A stretch of 64,000 nt of DNA from Tigriopus japonicus (lineage: Eukaryota; Arthropoda; Copepoda; Harpacticoida; Harpacticidae). How positions within the stretch are numbered: the first letter of the stretch is position 1; each line of letters begins with the position of its first letter. This document shows, one piece after another, positions 1 through 12,231 of this stretch. The stretch is taken from contig JAAGOF010000185.1 of assembly GCA_010645155.1 (NCBI GenBank), positions 1,452,329-1,516,328 of the forward strand, in the 5' to 3' direction. Under the pieces are notes generated by a model. That model worked only from the letters and a program-made list of their open reading frames with translations, was not told where the DNA came from and did no database searches. The translations under genes and the position numbers were made by a program.

Positions 1-214
1 TCAATGAACAAAGTATCGTAATTTCTGTGCTTCAAATTTGACGATGCAAAAATCGATGTGCATTAGGATATCGTACTCATGTTGCAAAATCACATGTTTT
101 ACGCCATGGAACATATCCTTTAAGCCAATTAAACAACACAACTTATCGAGACTACGAGAATGCTGTCATTCACATATTTTTCTTTTGGAGGGATTTTTTA
201 TGCAAGCCTGGACT

Positions 215-336
215 NNNNNNNNNNNNNNNNNNNNNNNNNNNNNNNNNNNNNNNNNNNNNNNNNNNNNNNNNNNNNNNNNNNNNNNNNNNNNNNNNNNNNN
301 NNNNNNNNNNNNNNNNNNNNNNNNNNNNNNNNNNNN
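215..336. other. assembly gap (N run)
   Basis: A run of 122 N. The right flank (337-385) is built from short repeats of the unit ggaca/tgtcc, so the gap probably sits in a simple or palindromic repeat that did not assemble. Any reading frame crossing it is meaningless. Confidence 0.98.
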
Positions 337-2382
337 CACTTTTGGACACCTTTTGGACAGGGGTGGACAAAATGTCCAAAAATCAAATGCCCACCCTGCT
401 AGTAAGTATTGCTAAATTTAAATCTTTAAACTAAAATATGAGCCATTTTTTGGCTACTCTTCCTTTCACTCATTTTTTGAATATAATCAATTTTCCTACT
501 TCATTACATATGAATATTTTGAAACGGGTGAAACGTTGTTAAAAAGATCTTACTGATGGTAAATACTTGTCATGGTATACTTTGAAATTGTGTAGCTCTT
601 CAACCACCTTAACAAATTTTGAATGAAGACTTCTCTTAAATGGAGACTCGTGTAAATACAGGGTGTCCAAGAATTGAAGGTGCATCGGAAAAAATAGATT
701 TTCAATGGTTTAAAGACACGTTAGAGAAAAAAATACTTTTGCAGCTATGATTATAGTTCAGTGGCAAGTATCTTGAAACCCTTTCTAAGACTTCTTGGAT
801 CAAGCTATTCAAGTTATTTGACTGGGCATGAGGGCATGTGCTTTTGTTTTTTTCTCAGCCTTACTTTGCGTTTTTGACATAGGTTGAAAAAACGCTCATA
901 CTTTACATATACCCTTCAAGTTTTTAACATACTTCAGATCAAGGCTCTTCTATGATTGTTCCTCTTGCCTCCTGAACAATATTGAGTTGATATCAGAAGA
1001 TTCAGATGTCCCTTGAACTGAATGATTATTGAAGTGTCCTTCCAAGACGAATTTTAAAAACCTTTTCAACCTGCTTTGCCTGATGCGGTCTGATCCATTC
1101 AAATATTGTGGCATGCATTTGAAACTGCGGTTTCCAATGGGATAAGCGTTTTTCAAAACACTTTCTTTTAGGATATTTTATCAATTTTAAAGCATTTTTT
1201 TGGTCTGAATGGCAAGGAAAGCACGATGCACGATCAGTTCCAGGACACCCTGTACCTTCAGTGTGAGAAGTTATAATATGTGATTTATTACACTACAGAG
1301 GTCAATATTCCTTTTGCTTTCCTTGAAACTCTTTCCAAAGTTATGTAGTGGACTCTAGTGAGGTGAAGGACAATTTTGGAAACAATTAAAGTGCAGAAGT
1401 TTACTTCTTCTTTTACTCCCTTTGAGCACAGCTTTATTGTGCTGGGTCATTCAGAGACACAGATCTCCGTTTGACCCTAAAAATGAGAGGGCGTTGACAA
1501 TTCTACGGTGAAACGACCCCCAACAAATGTACGTATTTTCACAGTGGAAAGTGCTTTGGCGTTGCCCAAGAATTCGGACTCGAGCAACAACGTTCGAAGG
1601 AACAGGATAAAGACAGCCAAGCATAGTTTTGAATAAATATTCGCCCGAAGCGAGAGAGAAAGCCCAAGACTGAAGATGTTGGAATCCAGGCCTCCCAGAA
1701 TGTGGACCGAGTTCACAGTATGAACTGTCTCTGATGCCTAAAGGAGGACGAAGACGGGCATATCACCTCATTACATAGCCTTCCATTGTAGTAATGTACG
1801 CGTCTCGGGTGAGAGGAATGAGTCAGCAAGCAAGGGAACGTAGAATGAAGGTACGTACATACGTACGGACGGACGGACGTGATGTATGTATATCTGTGTA
1901 AGACCGTAGGACCACGGATATGAAGCGGGTCGACTACTGGCTGACCTATCCTTGGACACTAGAACTCCAGGAGAGCAGTTCCCTTTCCACCAACAGAGCA
2001 ATGCGAGTTTCCTCGGACCTCATCGTATGTAGAAGTAATGCCTGAGTACGTGTATACACACGGTCCATCCACACAAACACGCCCCTGATCAATGAGTAAG
2101 ATTAGGCCAAGCACGCCTTTCACTCTTGGCCATACGTGTTATCATGGCCCATACGCGGTGCACACTCTAAGATTCACTTCACATTCGGTGGAGTAAGTCT
2201 TGAAATTCGGAAAGACTCCTGCAGCCAAATATAGCCTGGCCTTTTGCCAGGAAAGTGTGCTCGTCTTCCATTCTTGGAAACGGGCTCGATCGTCTTAACA
2301 TTTCAGTCTTCAGATTGCTAGTGAGACCCAATCGCATTACACCTTGCCTCCTCTCTCCACCCATCCTTAAAAACTTGTCAAA
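337..2382. other. non-coding stretch upstream of the myosin light chain gene
   Basis: No reading frame here looks like a conserved protein. It holds the mariner-like element at 659-1252 and a short ACGT-type microsatellite at 1851-1880 (gtac/ggac repeats). The last few hundred bases must carry the promoter and 5' leader of the myosin light chain gene, but I see no convincing TATA box. Confidence 0.6.
659..1252 (-). mobile_element. degenerate mariner-like (Tc1/mariner) element
   Basis: The ends form an inverted repeat: CAGGGTGTCC starts at 659, and its exact complement ends at 1252. Similarity continues inward for about 29 bp on both sides, including GTGCATCG. A TA dinucleotide sits directly outside each end (657-658 and 1253-1254), which is the target duplication of the Tc1/mariner superfamily. 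On the minus strand around 1150-950 a broken frame reads AYP...RLKRFLK...EGH, which loosely resembles the C-terminal end of mariner transposases. At 594 bp it is a deleted, non-autonomous copy. The ends and TA are seen directly; the transposase remnant is a weaker inference. Confidence 0.7.
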
Positions 2383-3427
2383 ATGGTAAGAACTTAAGTT
2401 ACAAACGGAAAAGTGTCAACAGTTTGCAAATCCCTTAAAGTGGCATCACTTCTTGCACACAAAACACCTTCCGCAAAATACGTTTGCAAAGCCTTTGTTT
2501 CTGAATATTCAGTGTCAATGAGGTCTTGGCCTTTTCTCTCGATAGGAATCGCTTAATCCAATTGGGTCATGTTCAGGTGGAATCAAATAGATACTGACGT
2601 ATTTCTCCTCTGTTTTTGTTTCAGCCTTCCAAGGGATCCGGATCCAAGTAAGTCTTCATTCTTCCTCTGACCTTCGTCGTGCTCTTTGGAGCTGATGCCC
2701 TAGTGCAATCACATCAGGCTTCTTTTTAATGCCAACACTTCTTATCCCACAATCAATCTGTCATCAGATTCATCATGCTGGTCATCTTCACACTTTCAGG
2801 AAAGCTAAGCGCAGCGGAAGCAACATCTTTGCTCTCTTCTCGCAAAAGCAAATCCAGGAGTTCAAAGAGGCTTTCGGTATCATGGACCAAGACAAGGACG
2901 GTATCATCACCGCCAGTGACCTCGTGGCCGCCTTTGCTTCCGTGGGCAAGTCCATCTCCGATTCTGACGCCTCCGGCATGCTGGCTGAAGCTCCCGGTCC
3001 CGTCAATTTCACACAGTTGGTCATGCTCTTCGCCGAGAAAATGGCTGGAGGTGAGTGAACATTGAGTGAGTAGAGCGCCCTCCCTCATTTCTCTCTTGCC
3101 TGACCGTAGGTACCGATGAGGATGAGGTCATCCTGAAGTCTTTTGATGCTTTCGAGGTCAGCGGAAAGATCGACGCTGAAATGTGAGTGCATGAACTATA
3201 CTGAAAACAATTGATCGAGCGCCAATGTTCAAATAGTGTTTTTCTGACCCGTGGTCTTTACGTATTTTTTTTTTGCTTTTAGGTTCCGACACTCGTTGAT
3301 GACTTGGGGAGACAAATTTTCCAGTGCTGAAGTCGATGATGCCTTCACTGAATTTCAAATTGACAACGGACAGATCGATGCTAACCACTTAAAAGGCCTG
3401 ATGGTTGCCAAGAAGGAGGAGGAATAA
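2383..3427 (+). CDS. myosin regulatory light chain (muscle, MLC2 type)
   Basis: Coding exons are 2383-2385, 2625-2647, 2800-3050, 3110-3182 and 3283-3427, giving 164 aa; all introns are GT/AG and the phases join. The protein binds the IQ neck of myosin II heavy chain and regulates contraction. The N-terminus has the basic run KKAKR (9-13) followed by Ser16, which aligns with the kinase site Ser19 of vertebrate RLC; the neighbouring Thr is replaced by Gly15. One canonical EF-hand loop lies at 38-49 (Asp38, Asp40, Asp42, Gly43, Asp49), as expected for an RLC, where only the first hand binds metal. The later hands are degenerate (for example DAFEVSGKID). The length is typical. The first coding exon contains only the ATG, immediately followed by a GTAAG donor. 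The C-terminus is KKEEE. No canonical AATAAA was seen close to the stop. Confidence 0.93.
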
Positions 3428-6400
3428 GTTGTCCCAACTCGATAGGGTCAACAACAAACATCTGTAACTAATAACATCAATACAATCCTGGATGCGACTA
3501 GCAATCTCAATCTTCCCTAGGGCAACAATCAAAATACTTGCAATGAGAGTGATACATGTTGTTGTAGGTGTCTCTGGTTGGTAATTTGAAGTGTGGCCTG
3601 CTGTTTTCAGAGAAATATATGCACATCTATTATTTGGAAATTAATTACATACCCAGAAAATGACTTTTATTTGGGTTAATCCTAACCATGTACAGGGTGC
3701 ACCACTTAATATCGGACAAAGTTGAAGTGTAGGCAAAAACAAATATCGTATTACCCAAAAATCAATATTTTATCATCATTGATTTCGTTTTTATTTAATG
3801 ATATCAAGTTTGTGTCGTTTTTCACCCTTTCACATCCCCATAATGGCATAAACGTAATGCAAGAATAAAAAGGGACAGTTATGGTCCCTTATTGGTGAAA
3901 AGTCCAACTTTCTTCATTTGCTAATTTTAAGCCAGCAAAAAATGTTTAATACGCTTGTGAAAATGTCTTAATAAAAGCCGTAGACAAATTCATGATGAAG
4001 GAAGATTTATTGTTTGAATATCTTTGCTTTTATGGCTAGGTTTTTGAAACCAGTCTTAAGTGGGGAACGCTGTGTCGTGAAAAGGCAAATGCGGTATTTT
4101 ACGTTTTAGGGTTATTGGAGATTTTGGTTTTGCAAGCTATTGCTGCTGTTGATTGAATTATGAACATATCAATTCCGAATTCAAGACAAACCTTACCCTT
4201 TTTTTAAATTTTACTTTGATCATGTTGTTATTTGAAAGATTTTCAGGAATCAGCATTTTCAAACAACTTTTAAAAATACATATATAACCTCGATTTTCCG
4301 CTTTTACTAATCACGAAACCTTCAGGTTAGGCAGTCTCATGGTACTCTCTTGGTATGACGCCACACGACCATGTGACCATCGTTGATTTGCCACAACCCT
4401 TTTGTTTTTTGTCACTGATGTCTCTCATATAACCTTATGGGTTCCTGGAAACTATTTTTTACATTATATTTCACAAAGATATATGTCCGGTATCAGATTG
4501 GTTCTCCATCTGTGGGTGTGAATTAGCGTCTAAAAGTTTTTTTTGAGAAAGGTCGGGGAGCAGAGTCGAACCTGGGACCTCTCTCATTTCAGGAAACTGC
4601 GCTATCCACAACATTACGTCCCCTCCTGAATGATAATGAGCCTAAGCTTTCAGATTTTATTTCATTTGTCCTTGCTCTGTTTGTCAATCCCAAAGACTGC
4701 AAGATGGAGGTGCACTCTGCTGATTGATTCACAATGTGTTCAATCCATGGATTATCTAAGGTGAAAAATTCAACACGTTGACAACAAATGGTTTTTGCAA
4801 ACCACCTCATCAAGCTTTTTAAAAAAGGTCAACTAAAATCCTTCGCTTATATCTTCAGTTTAAGAGATTTGTACGCATCAAAAATACTGTAAATGGGACT
4901 GCAGACACTGTGTCTACGTACTCAGCGAATAATGAAGGTAAATTTCAAGGGAAAAGCCCACCTTGCCATGAAAATTGAACAGAAAAAATTACCAGAAAAG
5001 GAGATCCTTCTCGTTACGTGACTTCGAGATAATCTGAATTCACATGAGTCAAATTGTACGATTCCTTAAAAAGGAACTTATGTCAAAATTTGATGAAATA
5101 TTCATAAAACCTCTCGTCAACATGTAGAAAGATAAACAAGAAACTGCGAGGGTAAAATAACTTTGATGAACAGTTTTAAAGAAACCGATTAACGATTGGA
5201 CCAAAATCTGAAAAAGTTCACTTTTCATCTGCAGAGAAGCAACAACTAAGATTATAAAAAATAATGGACAAAATGAGGGAATCATGATATTGAAAGTTAT
5301 TAAGTTCCCATTTCATAAATGAATTGAAAACCTTTTAAGTGGTTTTCTGGTATCTCCAATCCAGCACTATCTCTTAAACAATTGATTTGTTTTTTAAAAA
5401 AGCCACATTGATTCATAAAATATTTCCTCATTTCAGTTTAATTCTACACATAGGTGATGATTATTGTCAAAAACAACTTTGAAAAGGGAATAAAACTTGA
5501 ATCATCAATTTGGTGGGTGGTGAGACAAGGTGAACGTAACCACGAAACGTAAAGTGGTTTCGGTGTTATGGTGAATTTGTTTTACCGAGCAACGAGATAG
5601 AGATATTAGGATAAATCCCGTGGAAAATAAATAGTTCTTTGTATATACAAAAATATGATTGCAAATCACATTGATACTGATTATACTATACTATTATACT
5701 ATACTTTTGAGACTGATTATGATACAATGTAATAAATACTTCATGGTTATTCGTCTGCCTGACATCATTTTTATTTGTTCTCTGAGCAACCATCAAATGC
5801 TCTTGATTGTAGAAATGATTCTGATATTCGGTGCAATGCCATTTGAATAAAACCAAGGCAGTTATCCTGCATTACTTTATGAAATACAGTCAAGAGAACA
5901 GCAAGGTCTCAGAAACTCGCCACACACAGAATTCAAAATGGCTTGCCTGAGTGTGTTATCTCAAAGTTTGGTTCAGACCGCTTTCCTGACCTTTTCTATC
6001 GTCTGTCTCTAATATTGCATGCCAATTCATGGCATCAACATCAAGAGATCCTCCTTTTTATCCAGTGGTCTGTTCTCCTAAATGACAATGGTCTTATCTG
6101 ATCCTAGCATTTAAAGGTTATCAAAGGCCTTTCCGATGGCTCGAGCCACAAATTTGTCCTTTAAAGTTGGGAAGGACTGAATTCTTGTCATTCAAAGATC
6201 GATCAATTATTTCATGTTTTCTTTTGAAAATATTACTTTTATGTTATTTATTTAGCAAAGGCACACATGGTACTTTTGGAGTTAATAAGAATAAAAGCTT
6301 AAAAATAGAGAAAAATATATAACCTCATGGCTTACATTAATGTGATGTGGTCGCATTGTGAGGAAACGGTATAAATAAAAATGATGATTATTTTGCTATG

Positions 6401-6705
6401 GTGAGGAAGAGGTTTGTGCATATGGGACCAATGACCAAAATAACGAGTAATCAACCATGGAGCAACCAAGCGAAGGCCAGGAGTTGTTTTCAATGAATAA
6501 ATAATCCCCATGGAAATGTCAATCTTGCTCTCCTTCTCCGTCGATTCTCAACTGTGGGATCGATGGACCCGGCGCTCGTTAAATATTTGATTCATTCGCG
6601 TCCAAAACCACGATCTTCTCGAATATCCATTGTAGCCTTTAAAGAAACAGGACGACAAAGAACAAGAAAAGTGAAGTGTACTCTTTAGTGGCCCGAGTGA
6701 CTGAG
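3428..6705. other. AT-rich intergenic region
   Basis: About 3.3 kb without a convincing gene. At 3692 the sequence tacagggtg looks like a single mariner-type end, but no partner was found. A tRNA-like segment lies at 4551-4625 on the minus strand. Simple TA-rich sequence lies at 5680-5710. The 3' UTR of the myosin gene and the promoter of the IR gene must lie at its two edges. Confidence 0.6.
4551..4625 (-). repeat. tRNA-related sequence, possible SINE head or tRNA pseudogene
   Basis: Read on the minus strand there is an A-box-like TAGCGCAGTT and, about 30 bases on, a B-box GGTTCGACTC, at tRNA-like spacing. Five bases of a possible acceptor stem can pair (GGGGA with TCCCC), but the T stem and anticodon arm do not fold cleanly. 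It is therefore not an intact tRNA. A tRNA-derived SINE or tRNA pseudogene is the best reading. Confidence 0.4.
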
Positions 6706-9700
6706 ATGGGTGGAGGTGGTTTGTTTCCGTCTTGCCCCTGCCACTTGGGGCGTCTATTTTGCACCGTGCTTGGATTGACAATTTTGATCCCCAATTCGCT
6801 TCAAGTGGAGCTAGAGACTCAAAGATTTGGTGGGTTACTTTTTTTGTTGTTTAAGTTTAAGCAGTGTAAATAGCTTTTCTGTTTGCATATCCATTTAAGT
6901 GTTTATTCATGACAAGAGCCCTGGGGCAGTCAACCAATTGGGTACCTTGAGAGAAGCGTTCCAAAATGCCAATACCACTGGACTTTTGGCCGGGAGAATT
7001 CGGTTTCAAGCCACAGCTAACCCTAAGATCATCACAAAAGGTAAATATGACAATGTAAAACCACAGCAAAGTTGATCCTAAGGACACTCATGGTGTTTAT
7101 TCCAGAATTTGATGCGGTTTTGTCGTGGTTGCCCTGTAAGGACTCGCAAGATCTCGACCAAAAACTGGAATCCAAAAGCATGGCTTACGTAGCTTTCACG
7201 GGTGAGATTAAAATTATTACTTGACCCCGTTAAACAAATATTGTAATCTACATCCAAAGACGTATACTAATTTCAATCCAAAATGTGTTTCCTTCTCAGA
7301 TCCCGGCTGCCTTCGATCTGAAATGTCCACCTCAGTGTTTTTTCCAAGAGTAAGAGATTCCACAGTGATCCAACAGCTCACCGTGGACATGCTTATGTCC
7401 AGGCAATTCCCGTGGAAATCAGCCAACCTTTTCAGTGATGGTACTTTGCCCGAAAAGCAGGTCAATGACATCAAAATGGAATTTGGCAAGACAATGTCCG
7501 TGGCAGCCCATCAGATGATGAAGGACGAGAACATGAATTTAGAAATGGAGAAACTAATCGCAAAGGGCAACAATGTTTTGATTCTCTCCAAGGATATGGT
7601 GTCCTCAACCATGAGTTTGGTACTGAGAATGTTTTAAGTAATGGAGTGGTCTTGATCTTCATAGGTATAATTTCTTCCTTTTGCAGATCAAGAACATGAA
7701 TCTGTTTAATATTGACAATAACTTCCTCTTCATGGTGCCAGATTCCACGATAGAAGATGTAGAATTTGTGTCAAGTCTAAGTACTGTCGTGGATGGAGCC
7801 AACGTGGCATTTGCTTACAATGCTTCAGGGGGATCGGAATGCCAGGTTTGGGCTGTTCTTTCAATCTTATCTACTCAAAATTATTGAACAATGAAACATT
7901 TTTCTCATCCTGAAGGAAATATCGGCATGCGTGGAGATTTTCGCGCCTAACTTGTTTATCGACACGTGGATGGAAAAGACCTCAGCAATGTTCAAGTCAT
8001 TCGAGAATGCCAGCCAAGATGAGTTCAACCTTTTAAAGCCAACAAAGTTAGAAAGGGTGCAAGACATCATGAGCACCTTCAAAGCTGGGATCAACTCCCA
8101 GGTCGACTGTGATACGTGTCGGAACTGGAAGATCCAATCGGCCGAAGTATTGGGAATAAATCGAGTGGAGGCTTTGCAGGTGGCCATGTGGAATCCTCAA
8201 ATAGGATTTACGTTTTCGGATCACATATTTCCCCACGTTCAAGGAGGCTTAAGAGGACGAACAGTGGCGGTCACATCAGTTCATGTAAGAACATTCATAT
8301 TATTTCCGCGTTTAAACTCGGCTGCAATGTGTAATGAATCTAATTAATCATGAAAAAAACACGTGCCTTTTTCTGATTTTTCTAGTATCCACCTTGGACC
8401 ATTCTTAAAGCTGATGATAACGGAGAGATTGTACAATCGTCAGGGTTGGTGTTTGCCATGATTGACGAAATTGGCAAGAAGCTAAACTTCACTTACGTTG
8501 TCACGAACCCGTCCATGCCTACCACTAAGACCATGATGTTAGAGTCTTCTTTCAACGGGTTAGTGGATCAGATTGTGAGTGACCCGAATCTATTCATGGG
8601 TGCGGCTGCTTTCACGGTCACTAAAGAGCGACAAGAGTTGGTCGAGTTTTCGAGGCCGTTTGATCTCCAAGCTTACACATTCATGTTTAGAAGACCTCAA
8701 GAGCTTTCTCGCGTTCTTTTGTTCATTGAACCTTTTACACCTCTGGTGAGTGAACAAATGCTAGGTTAATCGAGCACTTAAATTACATGAGTATACACAT
8801 GAGATTGACCTGTAGGACCTAGCATCTCCGCAAAATTCGAGAGGAAAAAAGGAAAGCTCTAGAAAAAGTGCAAATCGAGGTTGAAAATGTAATGCAATGT
8901 TTGTTCATTTCCAGAACATGCACAAAACTTGCAACTGGAACAATTGTGTTGGAAATACATTTACATGGTACAAAAATGTTACACTTAGTCTTGGGCTTTC
9001 CTTTTTCTTTTTAAATCCACACTGATCTTAAATGGGACTAATAAATCTCATGATCGTACTCTTCTGATTGTAGTGTTCTAATGTTAACTTTGTTTTAGGC
9101 CTTTGAAATGAAAAAGGGTTATTCATTACAAATCGTAATAAAATATACCTATCTTATTTGCTATTCCTAACCTCTTCCTATCTATAAGATCTCATAGTTA
9201 ACTCGTAAACTGTCCTGAACATTAAATATTCTTTCGAGATAAAAAAGTACGACCTTAGCTCTAGCTACAGTTACAGAAAAAGAGATATGCGCGGGTGCTG
9301 CTTTTGATGCACCCACATTAGTGCCGGTTTTCTGAAAACGGCATTTTCTGAAACAAACACATAACAACTCATTTCAACACCTACATTTTTTTAAAGGTAT
9401 GGCTTTGCATTGCGATCGCCTTCGTCTGTATCGGCCCAATTCTTTGGATTATCCACAACTTGAGTTTCTACTATCGAGCCAATGACGCTAGTCTCGGAGG
9501 CCTCAAGCACCTCAGTAATTGCATCTGGTATTGCTATGGAGCACTCCTTCAACAAGGTACATTTTTGATCATCATCTAAGAAATAATTATTACTTTTCTC
9601 GCTAACTATTGTTACTATTAAATGAAACCTATCGTATTGTAGGCGGGACAATGATGCCAGAAGCGGATAGTGGTCGACTGATCGTGGGATTTTGGTGGTT

Positions 9701-12000
9701 ATTTGTCATGGTGACAGTGACTACTTATTCTGGAAATCTCGTGGCTTTCCTGACTTTTCCTCAAATGGAGGTCCCAATTAAATCAGTTCAAGATTTGATC
9801 GATCGATCCGCTAGTGAAGGAACAACGTGGGGTCTGCTCAATAACAGGTGTGGAACTTGAAATTCCAAACCAATGTAATGTAATGTAACCAAACGTAATG
9901 TTTGAAACTTCTTTTTCAACTTCAGCGTGATTGAAAAGTACCTCCTAGAATCACCAGAAAAGAAATACCAGACCATTGTCAATAATGCCATTGCTCACAA
10001 CTCGGTATTTAACAATGACATCGTGGATATGATAAAAAACCAAGGTCATTCCTTGGTGGAGTGGAAAACCACCTTGGACATCATCATGAAAGATGAATAC
10101 AACAAAACGGGCCAATGTGATTTCTCACTTGGTATTGAAGAGTTCTTCATGGAAAGAGTTGCTCTGGCCTTCCCAAAAAACAACCCATGGATCCCTAAAT
10201 TCAACAAAGAGTAGGAGAAAATGAACACACGTTTTTGTTGGATCAGTTTCTGAACGGCATGCAATTGTTGCAGGCTGATTAAAATTATGGAAGCAGGCTT
10301 GATCGAGAAATGGAAGAATGTGTACTGGCCTTCTGACGATGAATGTGCCGTCACCGCACGTGGAGGTCAAGGTTCGTCAACAACCGTCACTGTTACCGAC
10401 ATGCAAGGATCTTTCTTCATTCTCGGAATCGGTAAGGAGGACATTCCATTCGTTTTTTACCGACTCAAAACGATAATCAATATCAAAATCATATTTTTGA
10501 GTTACACTGGTACTAACGCATTTGGAAAATGCACGACGATAGTCTTTTCATAAGGGGAACCCATCAATCTCATGCAAACTTGTGATTTTAATGCTCTATC
10601 CAATACCTGCATGAGATGGACTCACTGTTTCCACTTGGAATCAGTGTCTCCACATGATGAAGACAAGGGCAAACCCAAGAAAAGATGCGGCATTGCGTAT
10701 ATTTATCAAATATTTTCAAAACAATTGTTACACTGCCAGTTTTGTAAATGGTCAGGGCCTGTATTATCTTTACCCTCAACAAACCCAGAATGGGATGGCC
10801 CCCTTCTAAATGGTCAAAATTATGTAACAAAAATTAGTGATGGACCGAAAGCGCTTTCGGCCGAAATTTCGGTTTCGGTTTCGGTTAAGCCTACCGAAAC
10901 CGAAAGCAGACATGCATTATAAAGGACGGAGTTTGACAACAACATCGAAAAAATTTTCGTCCAAAACCACTGAAACTCAAGTTTCCCGATTTTTCAAAAT
11001 CTACCCCCTACCAAACATCGAACACATGAGCAATTTAATTTTTAAGGTGGATTTTGCATTTACACAATTTTGTAGTCAGCTGCTTTCGGTTTCGATTTCG
11101 GTTTCGGTTAAGCCCTCTTTTGGCCGAAACTTTCGGTTTCGGGTATGAGCCCTTTCGGTCCATCACTAACAAAAATGTACATGTAACAATCCAATGAGGT
11201 AAGTCCTCGCAATAAAGATCAGTATTATTATTATAGATTCGTACCTGGTACTTGAAGTCTTACTTCAAGTACCAAGTTAATATTAAGTAGTAGGACTTCA
11301 AGTGCCAAGTAGGGGTTGGCGAGAAGACGGTGTGTCGAAACCGGCCTTATTGAGTCGACACCTATGAGGGTAGGTAGTTTTTCCCAAATACGAAAAATTT
11401 ACTCCATAAACACTTTCACAGCCGGTGACGAGGTCGGTGTCGACACCGGTGTAGGTGCCTGTGTCGATTTTGACAATTTTGTCGGTGTCGGCGTTGATGC
11501 TTAAAACGCCGGTGTCACCCATCCCTACTACCAACATCGAATTGAGAATACGGGTCCTGGAAATGACTTTGGATTGTCCTGCATTTTCTTCCGTTTAGGG
11601 AAATCGTGTACCATTTCCGGAACAAAACTAATTAATGCCTTTTATGGTTGGTGCATTTTTATCAATATCACATTGAAATTTATCAAGAATTTTCATATTG
11701 AATTGTTAAGCAAAAAACTTATTGTTTAATTTGAACATTGTTACTATGTTTTTTTTAAACAATGCCACGAAGGTATTTACATGACAACTAAAAAACAAAA
11801 CTAGAAAACGAAGCTCAAGTTAGGTTCCATTTTTTAAGATTCAAATGCAATGTAATTTCACTAGTCAATGACTAATATTCACCAATTCCTTCATTTTAGG
11901 GTGTCTTTTGGCTTTAATAATTGTTCTTGCGGAATGTTCGTTTTGCCGGAAACGGCAAAAAGCGGGCCATCCTGGCCTCATCAAACCATTTGTGGCTTGA
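6706..12000 (+). CDS. Ir93a: variant ionotropic glutamate receptor, IR93a-like
   Basis: Exons are 6706-6829, 6900-7040, 7106-7201, 7300-7619, 7687-7845, 7916-8284, 8386-8745, 9397-9556, 9643-9847, 9926-10210, 10274-10431 and 11900-12000. All phases join into 825 aa. The order is signal peptide (about 1-33), long N-terminal domain (to about 365), S1 ligand lobe with [13 protein letters not shown] keeping the binding-site Arg, TM1 (about 524-543), pore loop ending LLQQGG, M3 with [13 protein letters not shown] (the variant of the iGluR SYTANLAAF motif), S2 lobe, then M4 and a short basic tail. The pore and M3 wording and the long N-terminal domain fit IR93a, an arthropod co-receptor that in insects works with IR25a in temperature and humidity sensing. 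IR25a or another conserved IR is the main alternative. The start is the ATG before the signal peptide; a GTG frame extends upstream and was ignored. Confidence 0.85.
10835..11168. mobile_element. non-autonomous hAT-type element (MITE) in the last IR intron
   Basis: A 334-bp element with perfect 17-bp terminal inverted repeats TAGTGATGGACCGAAAG. It is flanked by an exact 8-bp duplication acaaaaat at 10827-10834 and 11169-11176. Eight-base duplications with TA-G-starting ends are the hallmark of the hAT superfamily. Inside, blocks of tttcggtttcgg with the shared tail ttaagcc occur near both ends. There is no transposase. It lies in the 1.47-kb intron before the final coding exon of the IR gene. 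Confidence 0.9.
11246..11274. repeat. short perfect hairpin
   Basis: The 13-base arm TGGTACTTGAAGT is followed after three bases by its exact complement. It lies in the same intron, between two transposon remnants. It could be the core of a decayed element or a simple cruciform; no function is implied. Confidence 0.7.
11310..11527. mobile_element. decayed hAT-like element
   Basis: The left end TAGGGGTTGGCG and the complement of the right end TAGGGATGGGTG are imperfect inverted repeats. The flanking octamers gtgccaag and ctaccaac match at 5 of 8 positions, so any target duplication is eroded. The interior is rich in ggtgtcg repeats. It resembles the intact element 140 bp upstream in organisation but not in sequence. 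Confidence 0.45.
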
Positions 12001-12151
12001 GATATGGATTGCTGTGAATCAGCTTCATTCTGGTCTAGTGTTATATTTTCACAGTGATATTGGGTTAAGAATCGGCAACAAACTCACTGGATCGCAAATA
12101 CCACCATTCCGTGTAAATTTGTGTTACTTGTGCTACCAAATGACTTTTCGC

Positions 12152-12157
12152 AATAAA
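12152..12157 (+). terminator. polyadenylation signal AATAAA for the IR gene
   Basis: AATAAA lies 152 bases downstream of the IR stop codon, in a T-rich context. It is the first canonical signal after the stop, so the likely 3' UTR is about 170 bases. Confidence 0.55.
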
Positions 12158-12231
12158 TCTTCATTTTTTGTAAATGCATTTATTACTTTTCAAACTCGCT
12201 CATCTCAATTTGCATAAAACCGAGGCAAGGA

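Noticed and set aside
3692..3720. tacagggtgcacc, a mariner-type end
   Set aside because: No inverted partner found within the following kilobases.
6676..6705. GTG-started extension upstream of the IR gene
   Set aside because: No ATG, and the ATG at 6706 gives a proper signal peptide.
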